Below, piece after piece: positions 25,303-34,084 of a stretch of DNA of 64,000 nucleotides. The position numbers and the translations under genes are program-made. The DNA is from Acidimicrobiia bacterium (GTDB lineage Bacteria; Actinomycetota; Acidimicrobiia; IMCC26256; PALSA-610): NCBI GenBank assembly GCA_036271555.1, contig DATBAK010000005.1, positions 58,968 through 122,967 on the forward strand, written 5' to 3'. The notes beneath the pieces were generated by a model. It had not been told where the DNA came from. It saw only the letters and a list, made by a program, of their open reading frames with translations, and did no database searches. Position 1 is the stretch's first letter; the number at the start of each line of letters is the position of its first letter.

Positions 25303-25368
25303 ATGGGAGCAAAACCGGTCGCTGGCTCGCCCTGCTCGCCGCTCTCGCGCGTCGAAGTGACGAGCGAT

Positions 25369-26193
25369 TCAGGCGAAGCCGAGCTCGCGGGCCATCGGTT
25401 GCGCTTCGAGCGTGCGGCCGTTCCACTCGGACGCGACCCCGCTCGTCGCGAGCCACGCGACCACCCGGCCGACGAGCTCCGGTGACGCGCCCTTCGACGC
25501 GTCGAAGCCGAACTCGGCCATGTCGATCGCGATGCGCTCCGTCGCGACGAAGCCGGGCGACACGTTCACCACCGCGACCCCGGTGCCCGCGACCTCGTGC
25601 GCGAGCACGCCCGCGACGCGGTGCAGCGCACCCTTCGAGATCGCGTAGCCGAGACCCCAGCCGCCGTTCCCCGCCGCGCCCGGGGGATCGCTCCACGCGA
25701 CGTCGGACGTCATGTCGATCACCAGACCGTTGCCGCGTTCGAGCATCTGCGGCAGCACGAGCTTGATGAGCGCGAGTGGCGCCAGCACGTTCGCGTCGAG
25801 GTGCCTGCCGAGCAGATCGAGCGGTGTGTCGACGAGCCGGTCCATGTGTCCCGGCCCGACGTACCGGCCATTGTTGAGGAGCACATCGATGCGGCCCCAC
25901 GTGTCGAGCACCGTCGCGATTGCGACTTCGAGCTGCGAGATGTCGAGGAGATCGGCGGGCAGGGTGAGCACGCGGCGACCCTCCGCCGCGATCGCCTCCG
26001 CGGTGGTCGCGAGACTTCCGGGCAGCGGGCGTACGTCGCGCTTGCGCACCGTCGACGAGTGCTCGCGTTCCTCGCCCTCGACTTGCGTGCGCGCGGTGCA
26101 CGCGACGTCGAAGCCGGCGCGCGCGAGCTGGATCGCACACGCCTTGCCGATGCCGCGACTCGCGCCGGTGACGAATGCGACCGGCGCGCTCAC
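25369..26193 (-). CDS. Short-chain dehydrogenase/reductase
   Basis: A 274-residue SDR. TGASRGIG lies near residue 9, LLNNGRYVG is in place of the usual NNAG, and the catalytic Ser in DMTSDVAWS and Tyr-x3-Lys in YAISK are both present. An inserted basic loop (STVRKRDVRPLPGS) after the second beta strand is unusual for the family. The ATG overlaps the amidohydrolase stop by four bases, making it the last gene of a three-gene operon (two amidohydrolases, then this SDR). Confidence 0.83.
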   Translation of the reverse strand: MSAPVAFVTGASRGIGKACAIQLARAGFDVACTARTQVEGEEREHSSTVRKRDVRPLPGSLATTAEAIAAEGRRVLTLPADLLDISQLEVAIATVLDTWGRIDVLLNNGRYVGPGHMDRLVDTPLDLLGRHLDANVLAPLALIKLVLPQMLERGNGLVIDMTSDVAWSDPPGAAGNGGWGLGYAISKGALHRVAGVLAHEVAGTGVAVVNVSPGFVATERIAIDMAEFGFDASKGASPELVGRVVAWLATSGVASEWNGRTLEAQPMARELGFA

Positions 26194-27977
26194 GCGCCTC
26201 CACCCGGGTCGTCCTGTCGCGTGCTCTCTCGCTTCGGCACGGGGCTTCTCCGCGGTTCTCGGGCTGACCGCGCACTCCCTCCCGCAACCGTCACGGTCTC
26301 GGTGTCGCGACCGGATCGGAGGAGCGTGCCCGCCAACTCGCCCGTCGCCGCGCCGGCCTCGACGACCGTACGGCCACCGACGATCACGTGCTCCATTCCG
26401 CGCGCGCCGGCGTGCAGGCGCTCGCCGCCGGCCGGCAGATCACGCCGCACCTCGACCGGCTGCGACGCGATCTCCGCGGGATCGAAGATCGCGAGATCGG
26501 CGTGCCAGCCCACCTCGATCCGTCCTCGCCCGCGCAGGCCGAGCACGCGCGCGGGGCGATCGGTCATGAGGTGCACCGCCTCCTCGACCTCGAGCACCTT
26601 GCGCTCGCGCACCGCGTGCCCGAGCACCACCGACGGGTAGTTGCCGTGGCACATCAGGTCGATGTGCGCGCCGGCGTCGGATCCACCGAGCAGCACGCGC
26701 GGATCGCGCCACAGCTCGGCCCGCGCCTCCCAACCGGCTTGCGACGCGCCGAGGCTCGGCACCAACGACGGCAGGATGAGCGTGAGCGCGAGCCGGTCCG
26801 GCAGCACCACGTCGACGAGAACGTCGGCCGGCTCGACGTCGAGCTCCTGCGCGACCGAGTCGACGCTCCGACCCGCGAACGGTCCCTCCGCGATCTCGAC
26901 GAGATCGAAGTGCGCCATCGCGGCCAGCCCGTTCGCGGCCGCGTCCGCGACCGCGGATCGCAACCGCGTGCGCGTCGCCGGATCGCGCAACGCGGCGCGC
27001 CGTTCGTCGTCGGGCATGCGCACGATCGGCTTCCAACCCGGCAGCGATTCCAGCAGGGTGCTCGCGCGGAGCCGCATGAGATCGGGCAGGGTGAGCGCGA
27101 GCACCTCCGCACCGCGCGCCGCGGCGATGTCGGAGGCCTCGAGCTGCTGTTCGTAGATCTCGACCGGCGACAGGCTGCCGAGCAGGTTCCAGTTGAGCGG
27201 ACGGTTCGCGGCCAGCGACATGTCGGCCATGAGGTCCATGCGCTCGGCACTGATCTCACCGACCGCGGGGATGAACTCGAGCATCGTTCCCGGATGCGAT
27301 CGGAGCGCGCCGGCGAGCGCGAGGAACTCGTCGCGCGCGGCGGCACGCGACGGCACCGGCTTCCCGGCACCGTCGGTGTGCGCGTCACCCAACGACGACG
27401 AGAATCCGAGCGCGCCCGCGGCCAGCGATTCGTCGAGCAACTGCACCATCGTCGCGATCTCGGCTGCGGTCGCGCGCCGCGCCGTCGCGTCGTCGCCCAT
27501 CACGACGCGCCGGATCGTGGAGTGGCCGGCGAGGAATCCCGCGTTGACCGCGAGCTTGCCCTCGACCCGATCGAGGTAGTCGCCGAAGCTGACCCAGTCC
27601 CATGCCGGACCGCCCCGCAACGACGCGAGCGACATGCCTTCGACCCGCGCCATCATCTGCTGGATGTAGTCGACGTGCGCGGCGCCGAGGGGCGCGATCG
27701 AGAACCCGCAGTTGCCGCCGATCACCGTGGTGACTCCGTGCAGCGGCGACGGCGACACACCGGGATCCCAGAGCACCTGCGCGTCGTAGTGCGTGTGGAT
27801 GTCGATGAAACCGGGCGCGACGACGAGGCCGTCGGCGTCGATCGCGCGCGGCGCGTCGGCGGCGACCGCGCCGATCTCCACGATCATTCCGTCGCGCACG
27901 CCGACGTCGGCCCGGCGCGCCTCGCGACCCGTGCCGTCGACCACGATCCCACCGCGGACGACGAGGTCGAGCGTCAC
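26190..27977 (-). CDS. N-acyl-D-amino-acid deacylase-like amidohydrolase
   Basis: A 595-residue metallohydrolase of the D-aminoacylase/dihydroorotase-like group. The N-terminal beta-sandwich strand is VRGGIVVDGTGREA; the metal motif is GFIDIHTHYDAQ (HxH), followed by GVTTVIGGNCGFSIAP and FSSSLGDAH. The late Asp is in LLGGSDAGAHIDLM, and the closing sandwich is GWHADLAIFD. These match enzymes that hydrolyse N-acyl-D-amino acids or related imides, but the substrate is not fixed by sequence. The GTG overlaps the stop of the next amidohydrolase upstream (GTGA). Confidence 0.85.
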   Translation of the reverse strand: MTLDLVVRGGIVVDGTGREARRADVGVRDGMIVEIGAVAADAPRAIDADGLVVAPGFIDIHTHYDAQVLWDPGVSPSPLHGVTTVIGGNCGFSIAPLGAAHVDYIQQMMARVEGMSLASLRGGPAWDWVSFGDYLDRVEGKLAVNAGFLAGHSTIRRVVMGDDATARRATAAEIATMVQLLDESLAAGALGFSSSLGDAHTDGAGKPVPSRAAARDEFLALAGALRSHPGTMLEFIPAVGEISAERMDLMADMSLAANRPLNWNLLGSLSPVEIYEQQLEASDIAAARGAEVLALTLPDLMRLRASTLLESLPGWKPIVRMPDDERRAALRDPATRTRLRSAVADAAANGLAAMAHFDLVEIAEGPFAGRSVDSVAQELDVEPADVLVDVVLPDRLALTLILPSLVPSLGASQAGWEARAELWRDPRVLLGGSDAGAHIDLMCHGNYPSVVLGHAVRERKVLEVEEAVHLMTDRPARVLGLRGRGRIEVGWHADLAIFDPAEIASQPVEVRRDLPAGGERLHAGARGMEHVIVGGRTVVEAGAATGELAGTLLRSGRDTETVTVAGGSARSAREPRRSPVPKRESTRQDDPGGGA

Positions 27978-29422
27978 GCCCGACCGTCCGCACTCAGGCC
28001 GCGTGCGACGTCGTGCTCGACGACGGTGCCGTCGAAGAAGGCGGGGTTGGCGCGCGTGAAGAACCGAACCGGGTTGGTGAAGACGAAGTCGCGGAAGTCG
28101 GTCTCGTCGATCCAACCGTGGTCGACCATCTCCCACGCCTCCTCGAGCACTTCGCTCATGTCGGGCACGTCCCAGTGCGCGACGTCGGATCCGAACATCG
28201 CCCCGAGCCGCGAGCCGAACGGGTTCACCTTCGTGTTGAAGGCGCTGCTCGTGAGCGGGTCGTCGGCCTCACAGCCGAAGAAGAAGCGAGGCACGAAGCC
28301 GTCGACGATGTCGTGCGCGGTCTCGATCTCACACGCCGCGAACTCGTCGAGCAATGCCGGATCCTCTCGCGGGCGCGACACACGCATCGGCTCCGAGCCC
28401 GCGACGAGCGCGCCGCCGTACTGGTCCATGAGCTCGAAGAAGAGCGTCTTGTCGATCGCCGCGGGATCGAGGTGCGCGAGGGCGACCCGGTTCCGCTTCT
28501 CCCAGTGCCCGATCAGATCCGAGAGCAAGGTCGCGGCCCACGCGACGCCGCCTTCGAGGAACGCGAAGTTGAGCTCGGGGAAGCGTCGAGTCACACCGCC
28601 GAGGAACAACGACTTGCACAGCGCGTGCTGACCCTCGGCGAGGTGACCGATGTGGTTGTACATGTAGCTCGAGATCGAGCGCCGGCTCCCCCACCCGATC
28701 GAGCCGGAATGGAAGGCGACCGCGACACCGAGATCGACGCACTTCTGCCAGACGGGGTCGTAGTCGTACGCGCTGTCGATGCCGTACATGTCGAGCCACG
28801 TGAGCCACGGCGCGAGGTCGGGGTGCGCGTCGACGACCGTGCGCACGGGGCGCTGCACGTACCCGGCGAGCAACACCGCCTTGAAGCCCAGCGTGCCGAC
28901 CGCGTGCTCGAGCTCGGCGATCGCCTCGTCGGGTGTGTGCATCGGGATGGCTGCGACCGGAACGAGCCGATCGGCATAGTCGGCGAACGTCGCCGCGTTC
29001 GCGCGATTCAACGCGCGGCACGCGCCGCGCCGCTCGGCTTCCTCCCAGAGATGCAGGAACGCCAAGCCCACACTCGGGTACACCACGCTCACGTCGATGC
29101 CGAGCTCGTCGAGTCGTTCGTAGAGCAGGCCCGGAAACATCGCGGTGGCGAGATCGCGGGTGTTGCGCGCGGGTGAACCCCACCACGGCGGTCGTGCCGC
29201 GCGCGCGTCGGCACGCTCGCTCGCGCTCAACGCGTGCCAGTCGGTGTCGGGGCCGAAGTACGGCGGCAGCAACCGGCGCAGACTCGGGCTCTCGAGGTCG
29301 ACGCCCTCGTCGCGCAGATAGGGCGCGAGCCCCGGGAAGAACTCGATGCAGTGGCCGTCGATGTCGATGACGGGATGATCGAGACGCTCGCGGATGGAGC
29401 GGGAGTTTTCCGAGCTGCTCAC
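27974..29422 (-). CDS. Amidohydrolase-related (ACMSD-like, COG2159) protein
   Basis: A 482-residue TIM-barrel protein. The N-terminal strand VIDIDGHCIEFFPG has Asp-Gly-His where typical members have DxH, so one metal ligand differs. Later candidates are GVAVAFHSGSIGWG (His), NFAFLEGGVAW, and FGSDVAHWDVPD (Asp, with the adjacent His). Family members act as metal-dependent decarboxylases or hydrolases on aromatic or cyclic acids. It heads the three-gene operon with the deacylase and the SDR. The GTG at 29422 is the best start; the 66-base divergent gap to the M24 gene holds two palindromes. Confidence 0.82.
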   Translation of the reverse strand: MSSSENSRSIRERLDHPVIDIDGHCIEFFPGLAPYLRDEGVDLESPSLRRLLPPYFGPDTDWHALSASERADARAARPPWWGSPARNTRDLATAMFPGLLYERLDELGIDVSVVYPSVGLAFLHLWEEAERRGACRALNRANAATFADYADRLVPVAAIPMHTPDEAIAELEHAVGTLGFKAVLLAGYVQRPVRTVVDAHPDLAPWLTWLDMYGIDSAYDYDPVWQKCVDLGVAVAFHSGSIGWGSRRSISSYMYNHIGHLAEGQHALCKSLFLGGVTRRFPELNFAFLEGGVAWAATLLSDLIGHWEKRNRVALAHLDPAAIDKTLFFELMDQYGGALVAGSEPMRVSRPREDPALLDEFAACEIETAHDIVDGFVPRFFFGCEADDPLTSSAFNTKVNPFGSRLGAMFGSDVAHWDVPDMSEVLEEAWEMVDHGWIDETDFRDFVFTNPVRFFTRANPAFFDGTVVEHDVARGLSADGRA

Positions 29423-29488
29423 GATCGACTCCGATACGGAGACGACGGGCTTTCCCGCCGTGCGAACGGTCGGTAATGTACGCGCATT
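29423..29488. promoter_or_regulatory. Divergent promoter region with two small palindromes
   Basis: Sixty-six bases separate the amidohydrolase and M24 starts. CTCCG-ATA-CGGAG (29429-29441) lies just before the GTG of the minus gene, and TAATG-TACGCG-CATTA (29474-29489) abuts the ATG of the plus gene. The second is AT-rich against a very GC-rich background and could contain an extended -10 or an operator, perhaps for the nearby TetR protein. This is inference. Confidence 0.35.
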
Positions 29489-30703
29489 ATGCCCTTGCCG
29501 ACAAGCCTCGACGAGACACTCCGCGAGCTCGACCTCGCGCGCATGCGTCGCGAACGGTTCGCCAAGTTGCAGCGCGCGATGCGCGAGCAGTCGCTCGACG
29601 CGCTCCTGCTCCTCGGAACCGGCAACGTGATCTACGCGAGCGGTGCAGGGAACGTGCTCGCCGACAACAGTCGCCGCTACCACGATCGCATCATCGTGCT
29701 GGTCGTCGCCGGCGAAGAACAACCGCATGTGTTCAGCAGCCATCGCGACGGCATCCCACCCGAGCTCGCGGCCGACCACGCGCATCCACCGCTGTATCCC
29801 GAGACCGACGCGGGCGTTGCCGCGATGGCCGCAACGGTGAAGGAGCTCACGGGCGGCGCGGCGACGCGCATCGGGATCGACGACTACACCGCGCCGATGT
29901 GGTTCGCGCTCCCGAAGCTCCTCGCGCCGGTCGAGCTCGTCGACGCCGGTGCACTCCTCACCGACGCGCGCGTCATCAAGACGCCCGACGAGCAGGAGTG
30001 CATGCGGCGCTCGTGGGAGATCAACGAGTCGGCGACGTACGCGGCCGAGCAGATCCTGCGGCCCGGAATTCGTCTCACCGACCTGACGGGCGTGTTCCTT
30101 CGCCGCCTGTTCGAGCTCGGCGCGACCTGCAACTTCCTCGATCCCGTCTTCCAGGCGATGCCCGAGCGCATCGCCGACGGACCGTGGAGCACCAACGACG
30201 ACGTGCCGTTCAACCTCATCACCGTCGACCACATCGTGAGCGAAGGCGACGTGGTCTGGACCGACACGGTGATGGGTTACGAGGGCTACGCGTCGGACGT
30301 CGGGCGCACATGGGTCGCGGGTCGCGTGTCACCGACGCGGCGCGACCTGCGCACGCGCTGGCAGGAGATCACCGACGCCGTGATCGAGCAGTTGAAGCCC
30401 GGAGTGACCGGCGACGTGCTCACGCGCCTCGCGATCGAGGCCAACGGCGGCACGAAACCGTGGCTCGACCACTTCTTCCTCGCGCACGGCCTCGGCCTCG
30501 AAGGTGGCGAACCGCAGCAGGTCGGCGCCGACCGCGGCCCCGAGTCCGACGAGAAGTTCGTGCTCGAACCGGGCATGGCCATCGTCGTCGAACCGGTGAC
30601 CTGGCTCGACGGGCACGCGGGCTGGCGCTGCGAGGAGCTCGTCTTCATCACCGACGACGGCCACGAGAGAGTCAGCAACTATCCGAACGAAGGGGCCGAG
30701 TGA
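29489..30703 (+). CDS. M24 family metallopeptidase (Xaa-Pro aminopeptidase-like)
   Basis: A 404-residue protein with an N-terminal creatinase-like domain and a C-terminal pita-bread fold. All five metal ligands are visible: Asp in VWTDTVMG, Asp in ASDVGRTW, His in FLAHGLGLEGG, Glu in VVEPVTW, and Glu in RCEELVFI. It therefore looks like an active peptidase or creatinase-type hydrolase. Its stop overlaps the start of a second M24 gene (TGATG), so the pair is co-translated. It may act with the divergent amidohydrolases in breakdown of an amide or peptide-like compound. Confidence 0.88.
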   Translation: MPLPTSLDETLRELDLARMRRERFAKLQRAMREQSLDALLLLGTGNVIYASGAGNVLADNSRRYHDRIIVLVVAGEEQPHVFSSHRDGIPPELAADHAHPPLYPETDAGVAAMAATVKELTGGAATRIGIDDYTAPMWFALPKLLAPVELVDAGALLTDARVIKTPDEQECMRRSWEINESATYAAEQILRPGIRLTDLTGVFLRRLFELGATCNFLDPVFQAMPERIADGPWSTNDDVPFNLITVDHIVSEGDVVWTDTVMGYEGYASDVGRTWVAGRVSPTRRDLRTRWQEITDAVIEQLKPGVTGDVLTRLAIEANGGTKPWLDHFFLAHGLGLEGGEPQQVGADRGPESDEKFVLEPGMAIVVEPVTWLDGHAGWRCEELVFITDDGHERVSNYPNEGAE

Positions 30704-31920
30704 TGCGCGGACTCCTCGCCCTCGAAGAAGGCCCGCGCATCGACTTCGACGCGCTCCGACGGGCGCGCCGCGCTCGGGTCGTCGAGATGATGGACGAACG
30801 CGGGATCGACGTGCTCATGTGCACGCGGCAGGGCAACGCGCGCTACGTCGTTGGTCACCGACCGCTGTGGCGCGCGGTGATCACGCCGTGGGCACCGATG
30901 GTCACGTTCGTGCGCTCGACGCTCGGCATCCACCTGCTCGCGGCCACGTGGGACGACGGACTTCCGGCCGACATCCCGCACGAGAATCTGAACGCGCTCA
31001 CGTGGAACGCGTCGAACACCGTCAACGCGATCCGCAACATCGGTGGGCTCGCCGACGCGAGGCGGATCGCGGTCGACGGCATGCAACCGGGGCTCGCGAG
31101 GCTGCTCGGCATGCTCGCGCCCGATGCCGAGCTCGTCGACGGCGAAGCCGCGATGCGGCGCGTGCGCGCAGTGAAGCTTCCCGCCGAGATCGAGTGCCTG
31201 CGCACCGCGATCGCGATGGCCGAGGGCGCGTTGACGACCGTCGCCGACTCGCTGCAACCGGGCACCACCGAGCTCGAGTTGAAGGGTCGGTTCCAGGAAG
31301 CGGTCTGCGCCTACGGCATCAACCACCCCACGTACGAGGGTTCGTTCTGCGCGACCCCGCGCGCGGGCGCAGCCGACGCACCGCCGTTCCGGCGCATCCC
31401 CACCGCGCGCCCGGTCGGTGCCGGCGAGCTCGTGGCGATGACCGGAAGCGTTCAGTACGCGGGGTACGAAGGCGTCGCCGCGCGCACCCACCCGGCGCTC
31501 GGACCCTCGGGCAACGTGACGCGCGCCCAGCAATCATTGGCCCGTCGCTTCCACGACGCACACGACGCGGTGGTGGCCGAGTGCACACCGGGCACGCTCC
31601 CGAGTGCGCTGGTCGGCGCGTGGACGAAGTCGGGCGAGCCGCGACCGCCGGTTCCCGTGGCCTACGGAATCGGGCTCGGTGTCGAGGCTCCGATCGTGGA
31701 CGACCGGCCCGTGCACCTCGACGAGCCGCTGGCCGCCGGCAACGTGCTCGTCGTGCAGGGTTACGTGTGGGAACCCGGCGTCGGCGGCATCTTTGCGGCC
31801 GACACCGTGCACGTGACCGACGACGGTCCGGAGCGGCTCACGAAGCTCTCTCACGAACCGCTTTCTCACGATCCGCGCTCTCACGCGCCGTTCGGTCACG
31901 AACCGACCGATGGGGCGTAG
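30703..31920 (+). CDS. M24-fold paralogue lacking metal ligands (probable pseudoenzyme)
   Basis: A 405-residue relative of the preceding peptidase with the same two-domain outline (CTRQGNARYVVGHRPLW, then ECLRTAIAMAEGAL). Every metal position appears changed. The Asp-Asp strand reads AMTGSVQYAGYEGVAART, the His is Tyr in VAYGIGLGVE, the first Glu is Gln in LVVQGYVWEPG, and the last is Ala in GIFAADTVHVT. The fold is kept, so a binding or regulatory subunit of the upstream enzyme is likely. The C-terminus has four SHxP-like repeats (SHEP, SHDP, SHAP, GHEP), and the gene's last 83 bases overlap the TetR gene antisense. Confidence 0.82.
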   Translation: MRGLLALEEGPRIDFDALRRARRARVVEMMDERGIDVLMCTRQGNARYVVGHRPLWRAVITPWAPMVTFVRSTLGIHLLAATWDDGLPADIPHENLNALTWNASNTVNAIRNIGGLADARRIAVDGMQPGLARLLGMLAPDAELVDGEAAMRRVRAVKLPAEIECLRTAIAMAEGALTTVADSLQPGTTELELKGRFQEAVCAYGINHPTYEGSFCATPRAGAADAPPFRRIPTARPVGAGELVAMTGSVQYAGYEGVAARTHPALGPSGNVTRAQQSLARRFHDAHDAVVAECTPGTLPSALVGAWTKSGEPRPPVPVAYGIGLGVEAPIVDDRPVHLDEPLAAGNVLVVQGYVWEPGVGGIFAADTVHVTDDGPERLTKLSHEPLSHDPRSHAPFGHEPTDGA

Positions 31921-32551
31921 CCGGCGCGGTCATCGCGCCGAGCAGCATGTCGACGAGGTTGTCGACGAAGCGGTCGTCGGGCAGCACGTCCTTCGCGATC
32001 GCGCGCGGGCTGAGCTGGTCGAGCCGCCGCGCCCGATCGGCGGCGGCGCGACCGATGAACGGATACATGAGCCGGCTGCGCTCGGCCCAGATCTCGGGCG
32101 GCAGCGGCGGACACCGCTCCGCGAGCAACGCCATCGCTTCGAAACCTGCGGTCTTGCGCAGGACCGCGCGCACGGCGCGCGGCGCGCGGTCGAGTGTCGC
32201 CGTGAGCTCGGATCCGATCTGCAGGTACGCCCGCTCGCGCCACCCACGTTGCGCGAGCTCGGTGACCGGGCGCACGACGGCCTCGGCCGCGGCGCGCACA
32301 TCCGAGCCCGACGTGTCGGCGACCGCGAGCAGCTCGAGGCGGCGCGCGCGCAAGATCGGCACGTACCGTTCCAGGATCGCGAGCAGCAGATCGTCACGGC
32401 CGCCGAAGTGGTACTGCACCGCCGACGTGTTGCGTTGACCCGACTCGCGCACGATCTCGGCGAGCGACACGGAGTCGAGGCCGCGCTCGGCGAACAGCCG
32501 TGCGGCGGAGTCGATCAACTTGTCGCGAGTCGACGGCTCGGGCTCGATCAT
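31838..32551 (-). CDS. TetR-family transcriptional regulator
   Basis: A 237-residue repressor-type protein. The N-terminal helix-turn-helix is TRDKLIDSAARLFAERGLDS, then SLAEIVRESG and TSAVQYHFGGRDDLLLAI, the classical TetR pattern. The C-terminal ligand-binding part is helical and ends in an Arg/Asp/Glu-rich tail (VRDRTARESADREKAVRERAS, charged throughout), which is encoded opposite the repeated tail of the M24 paralogue. The ATG is at 32551. It is divergent from an aldehyde dehydrogenase gene 50 bases away, its most probable target. Ligand unknown. Confidence 0.87.
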   Translation of the reverse strand: MIEPEPSTRDKLIDSAARLFAERGLDSVSLAEIVRESGQRNTSAVQYHFGGRDDLLLAILERYVPILRARRLELLAVADTSGSDVRAAAEAVVRPVTELAQRGWRERAYLQIGSELTATLDRAPRAVRAVLRKTAGFEAMALLAERCPPLPPEIWAERSRLMYPFIGRAAADRARRLDQLSPRAIAKDVLPDDRFVDNLVDMLLGAMTAPATPHRSVRDRTARESADREKAVRERAS

Positions 32552-32601
32552 GCGGCCGTCACGGTAGCAACGGGCGCCCGCCCGCCTGCGAGGAGCCGAC
32601 G

Positions 32602-34080
32602 ATGACGGTGTCACTCGAGACCGCAACCGAGTGGGTGCGATCCATCGCGGCGCGCGGCCTGCTCGTCGGCGCGGAGCGCATTCCGAGCGCGAGCGGGGGC
32701 ACGTACGCGCACCACAACCCGGCGACCGGCTCGCTCCAGGCCGAGGTGCCGCTCGCCGGGGCCGACGAGGTGAACGCGGCGGTCGACGCCGCGCGCGCCG
32801 CGCTCCCGACGTGGCGCGCGATGCCGATCCCCGATCGGATCGCCGTGTTGCTCCGCCTCGCGGATCTCCTCGAACGCGATCGCGAGGCCGCGGCCGCGAT
32901 CAACGCGCTCGACAACGGCACTCCGGTCAGCGTGCTCGATTCCGGCGCCTACGCGGCGTCGTGGACGCGCTACTACGCGGGCTGGATCGACAAGATCGAA
33001 GGGCACGTCGCGCCGATCTACGCGCCGAATCACTTCGACTACGTGCTCCCCGAGCCCTACGGCGTGGTCGCGACGATCGTCCCGTGGAACGGCCCGATGA
33101 TGGGCATGGGCCACAAGGTCGCGCCCGCGCTCGCGGCCGGCAACGTCGTCGTGTGCAAGCCACCCGAGATCGCGCCCTTCGGCGCGCTGCGGTACGCGGA
33201 GCTCGCGCTCGAAGCCGGGCTCCCCGCCGGCGTGCTCAACGTGATCCCGGGCGGCGCCGTGACCGGCGACGCGCTCGTGCGCCACCGCGGCGTCGACAAG
33301 ATCTCGTTCACCGGAGGAGTCGCCACGGCGAAGCGCGTGATGGCGGCGGCGGCCGACGCGCTGACACCGCTCACGTTCGAGCTCGGCGGCAAGTCGGCGA
33401 ACATCGTCTTTCCCGACGCGGATCTCGACCTCGCGTGCGCGGTCGCGAGCGTCCTCGGCGCGGTCGCGTTGAGCGGGCAGGGCTGTGCACTGCCGACGCG
33501 TCTCTTCGTGCACGACGACGTGTACGCCGAAGTCGTCGCGCGGGTGGTCGCGACGGTCGAAGGTGTCACGATCGGCGATCCGCTCGACCCGTCGACGCTC
33601 ATGGGCCCGGTCGTCACCGAGACCGCGTGCGCGCGGGTGCTCGGCGTGATCGAACGCGCGAAGTCCGACGGCGCGGGCACGCTGCTCACCGGCGGTCACC
33701 GCCTCCGAGGCCCGCTCGCCGACGGCTACTACATCGCCCCCACCGTGTTCGGCGACGTCGACGATACGAGCGACCTCGCCGTCAACGAGGTGTTCGGCCC
33801 CGTGCTCTCGATCATGCGGTTCCGCGACGAAGACGACGTCGTCGAGCGCGCCAACCGCAGCGACTACGGGCTCGCGGCCTACGTGTACACGCGCGACGCG
33901 TCGCGCGCGCACCGGATGGCCCGCCGGCTCGAGGTGGGCGCGGTGACCCTCAACGCGTACCCGTTCCTCTCCCCCACCGCGCCCTTCGGAGGCCACAAGC
34001 AGAGCGGCTTCGGGAGCGAAGGTGGGCGCGCCGGGATCGAGGAGTTCCTACAGCGCAAGAACGTGCTGTCGGGCCTCTGA
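32602..34080 (+). CDS. Aldehyde dehydrogenase
   Basis: A 492-residue NAD(P)-dependent enzyme that oxidises an aldehyde to the acid. The cofactor region is TIVPWNGPMMGMGHKVAPAL, the glycine motif is ISFTGGVAT, the catalytic Glu is in FELGGKS near residue 258, and the catalytic Cys is in LSGQGCALPTR near 293. The C-terminal motif is EVFGPVLSIM. AGGAG lies before the ATG. It is divergent from the TetR gene and convergent with the following SDR (five bases between), so TetR control is plausible. Confidence 0.9.
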   Translation: MTVSLETATEWVRSIAARGLLVGAERIPSASGGTYAHHNPATGSLQAEVPLAGADEVNAAVDAARAALPTWRAMPIPDRIAVLLRLADLLERDREAAAAINALDNGTPVSVLDSGAYAASWTRYYAGWIDKIEGHVAPIYAPNHFDYVLPEPYGVVATIVPWNGPMMGMGHKVAPALAAGNVVVCKPPEIAPFGALRYAELALEAGLPAGVLNVIPGGAVTGDALVRHRGVDKISFTGGVATAKRVMAAAADALTPLTFELGGKSANIVFPDADLDLACAVASVLGAVALSGQGCALPTRLFVHDDVYAEVVARVVATVEGVTIGDPLDPSTLMGPVVTETACARVLGVIERAKSDGAGTLLTGGHRLRGPLADGYYIAPTVFGDVDDTSDLAVNEVFGPVLSIMRFRDEDDVVERANRSDYGLAAYVYTRDASRAHRMARRLEVGAVTLNAYPFLSPTAPFGGHKQSGFGSEGGRAGIEEFLQRKNVLSGL

Positions 34081-34084
34081 CCGT

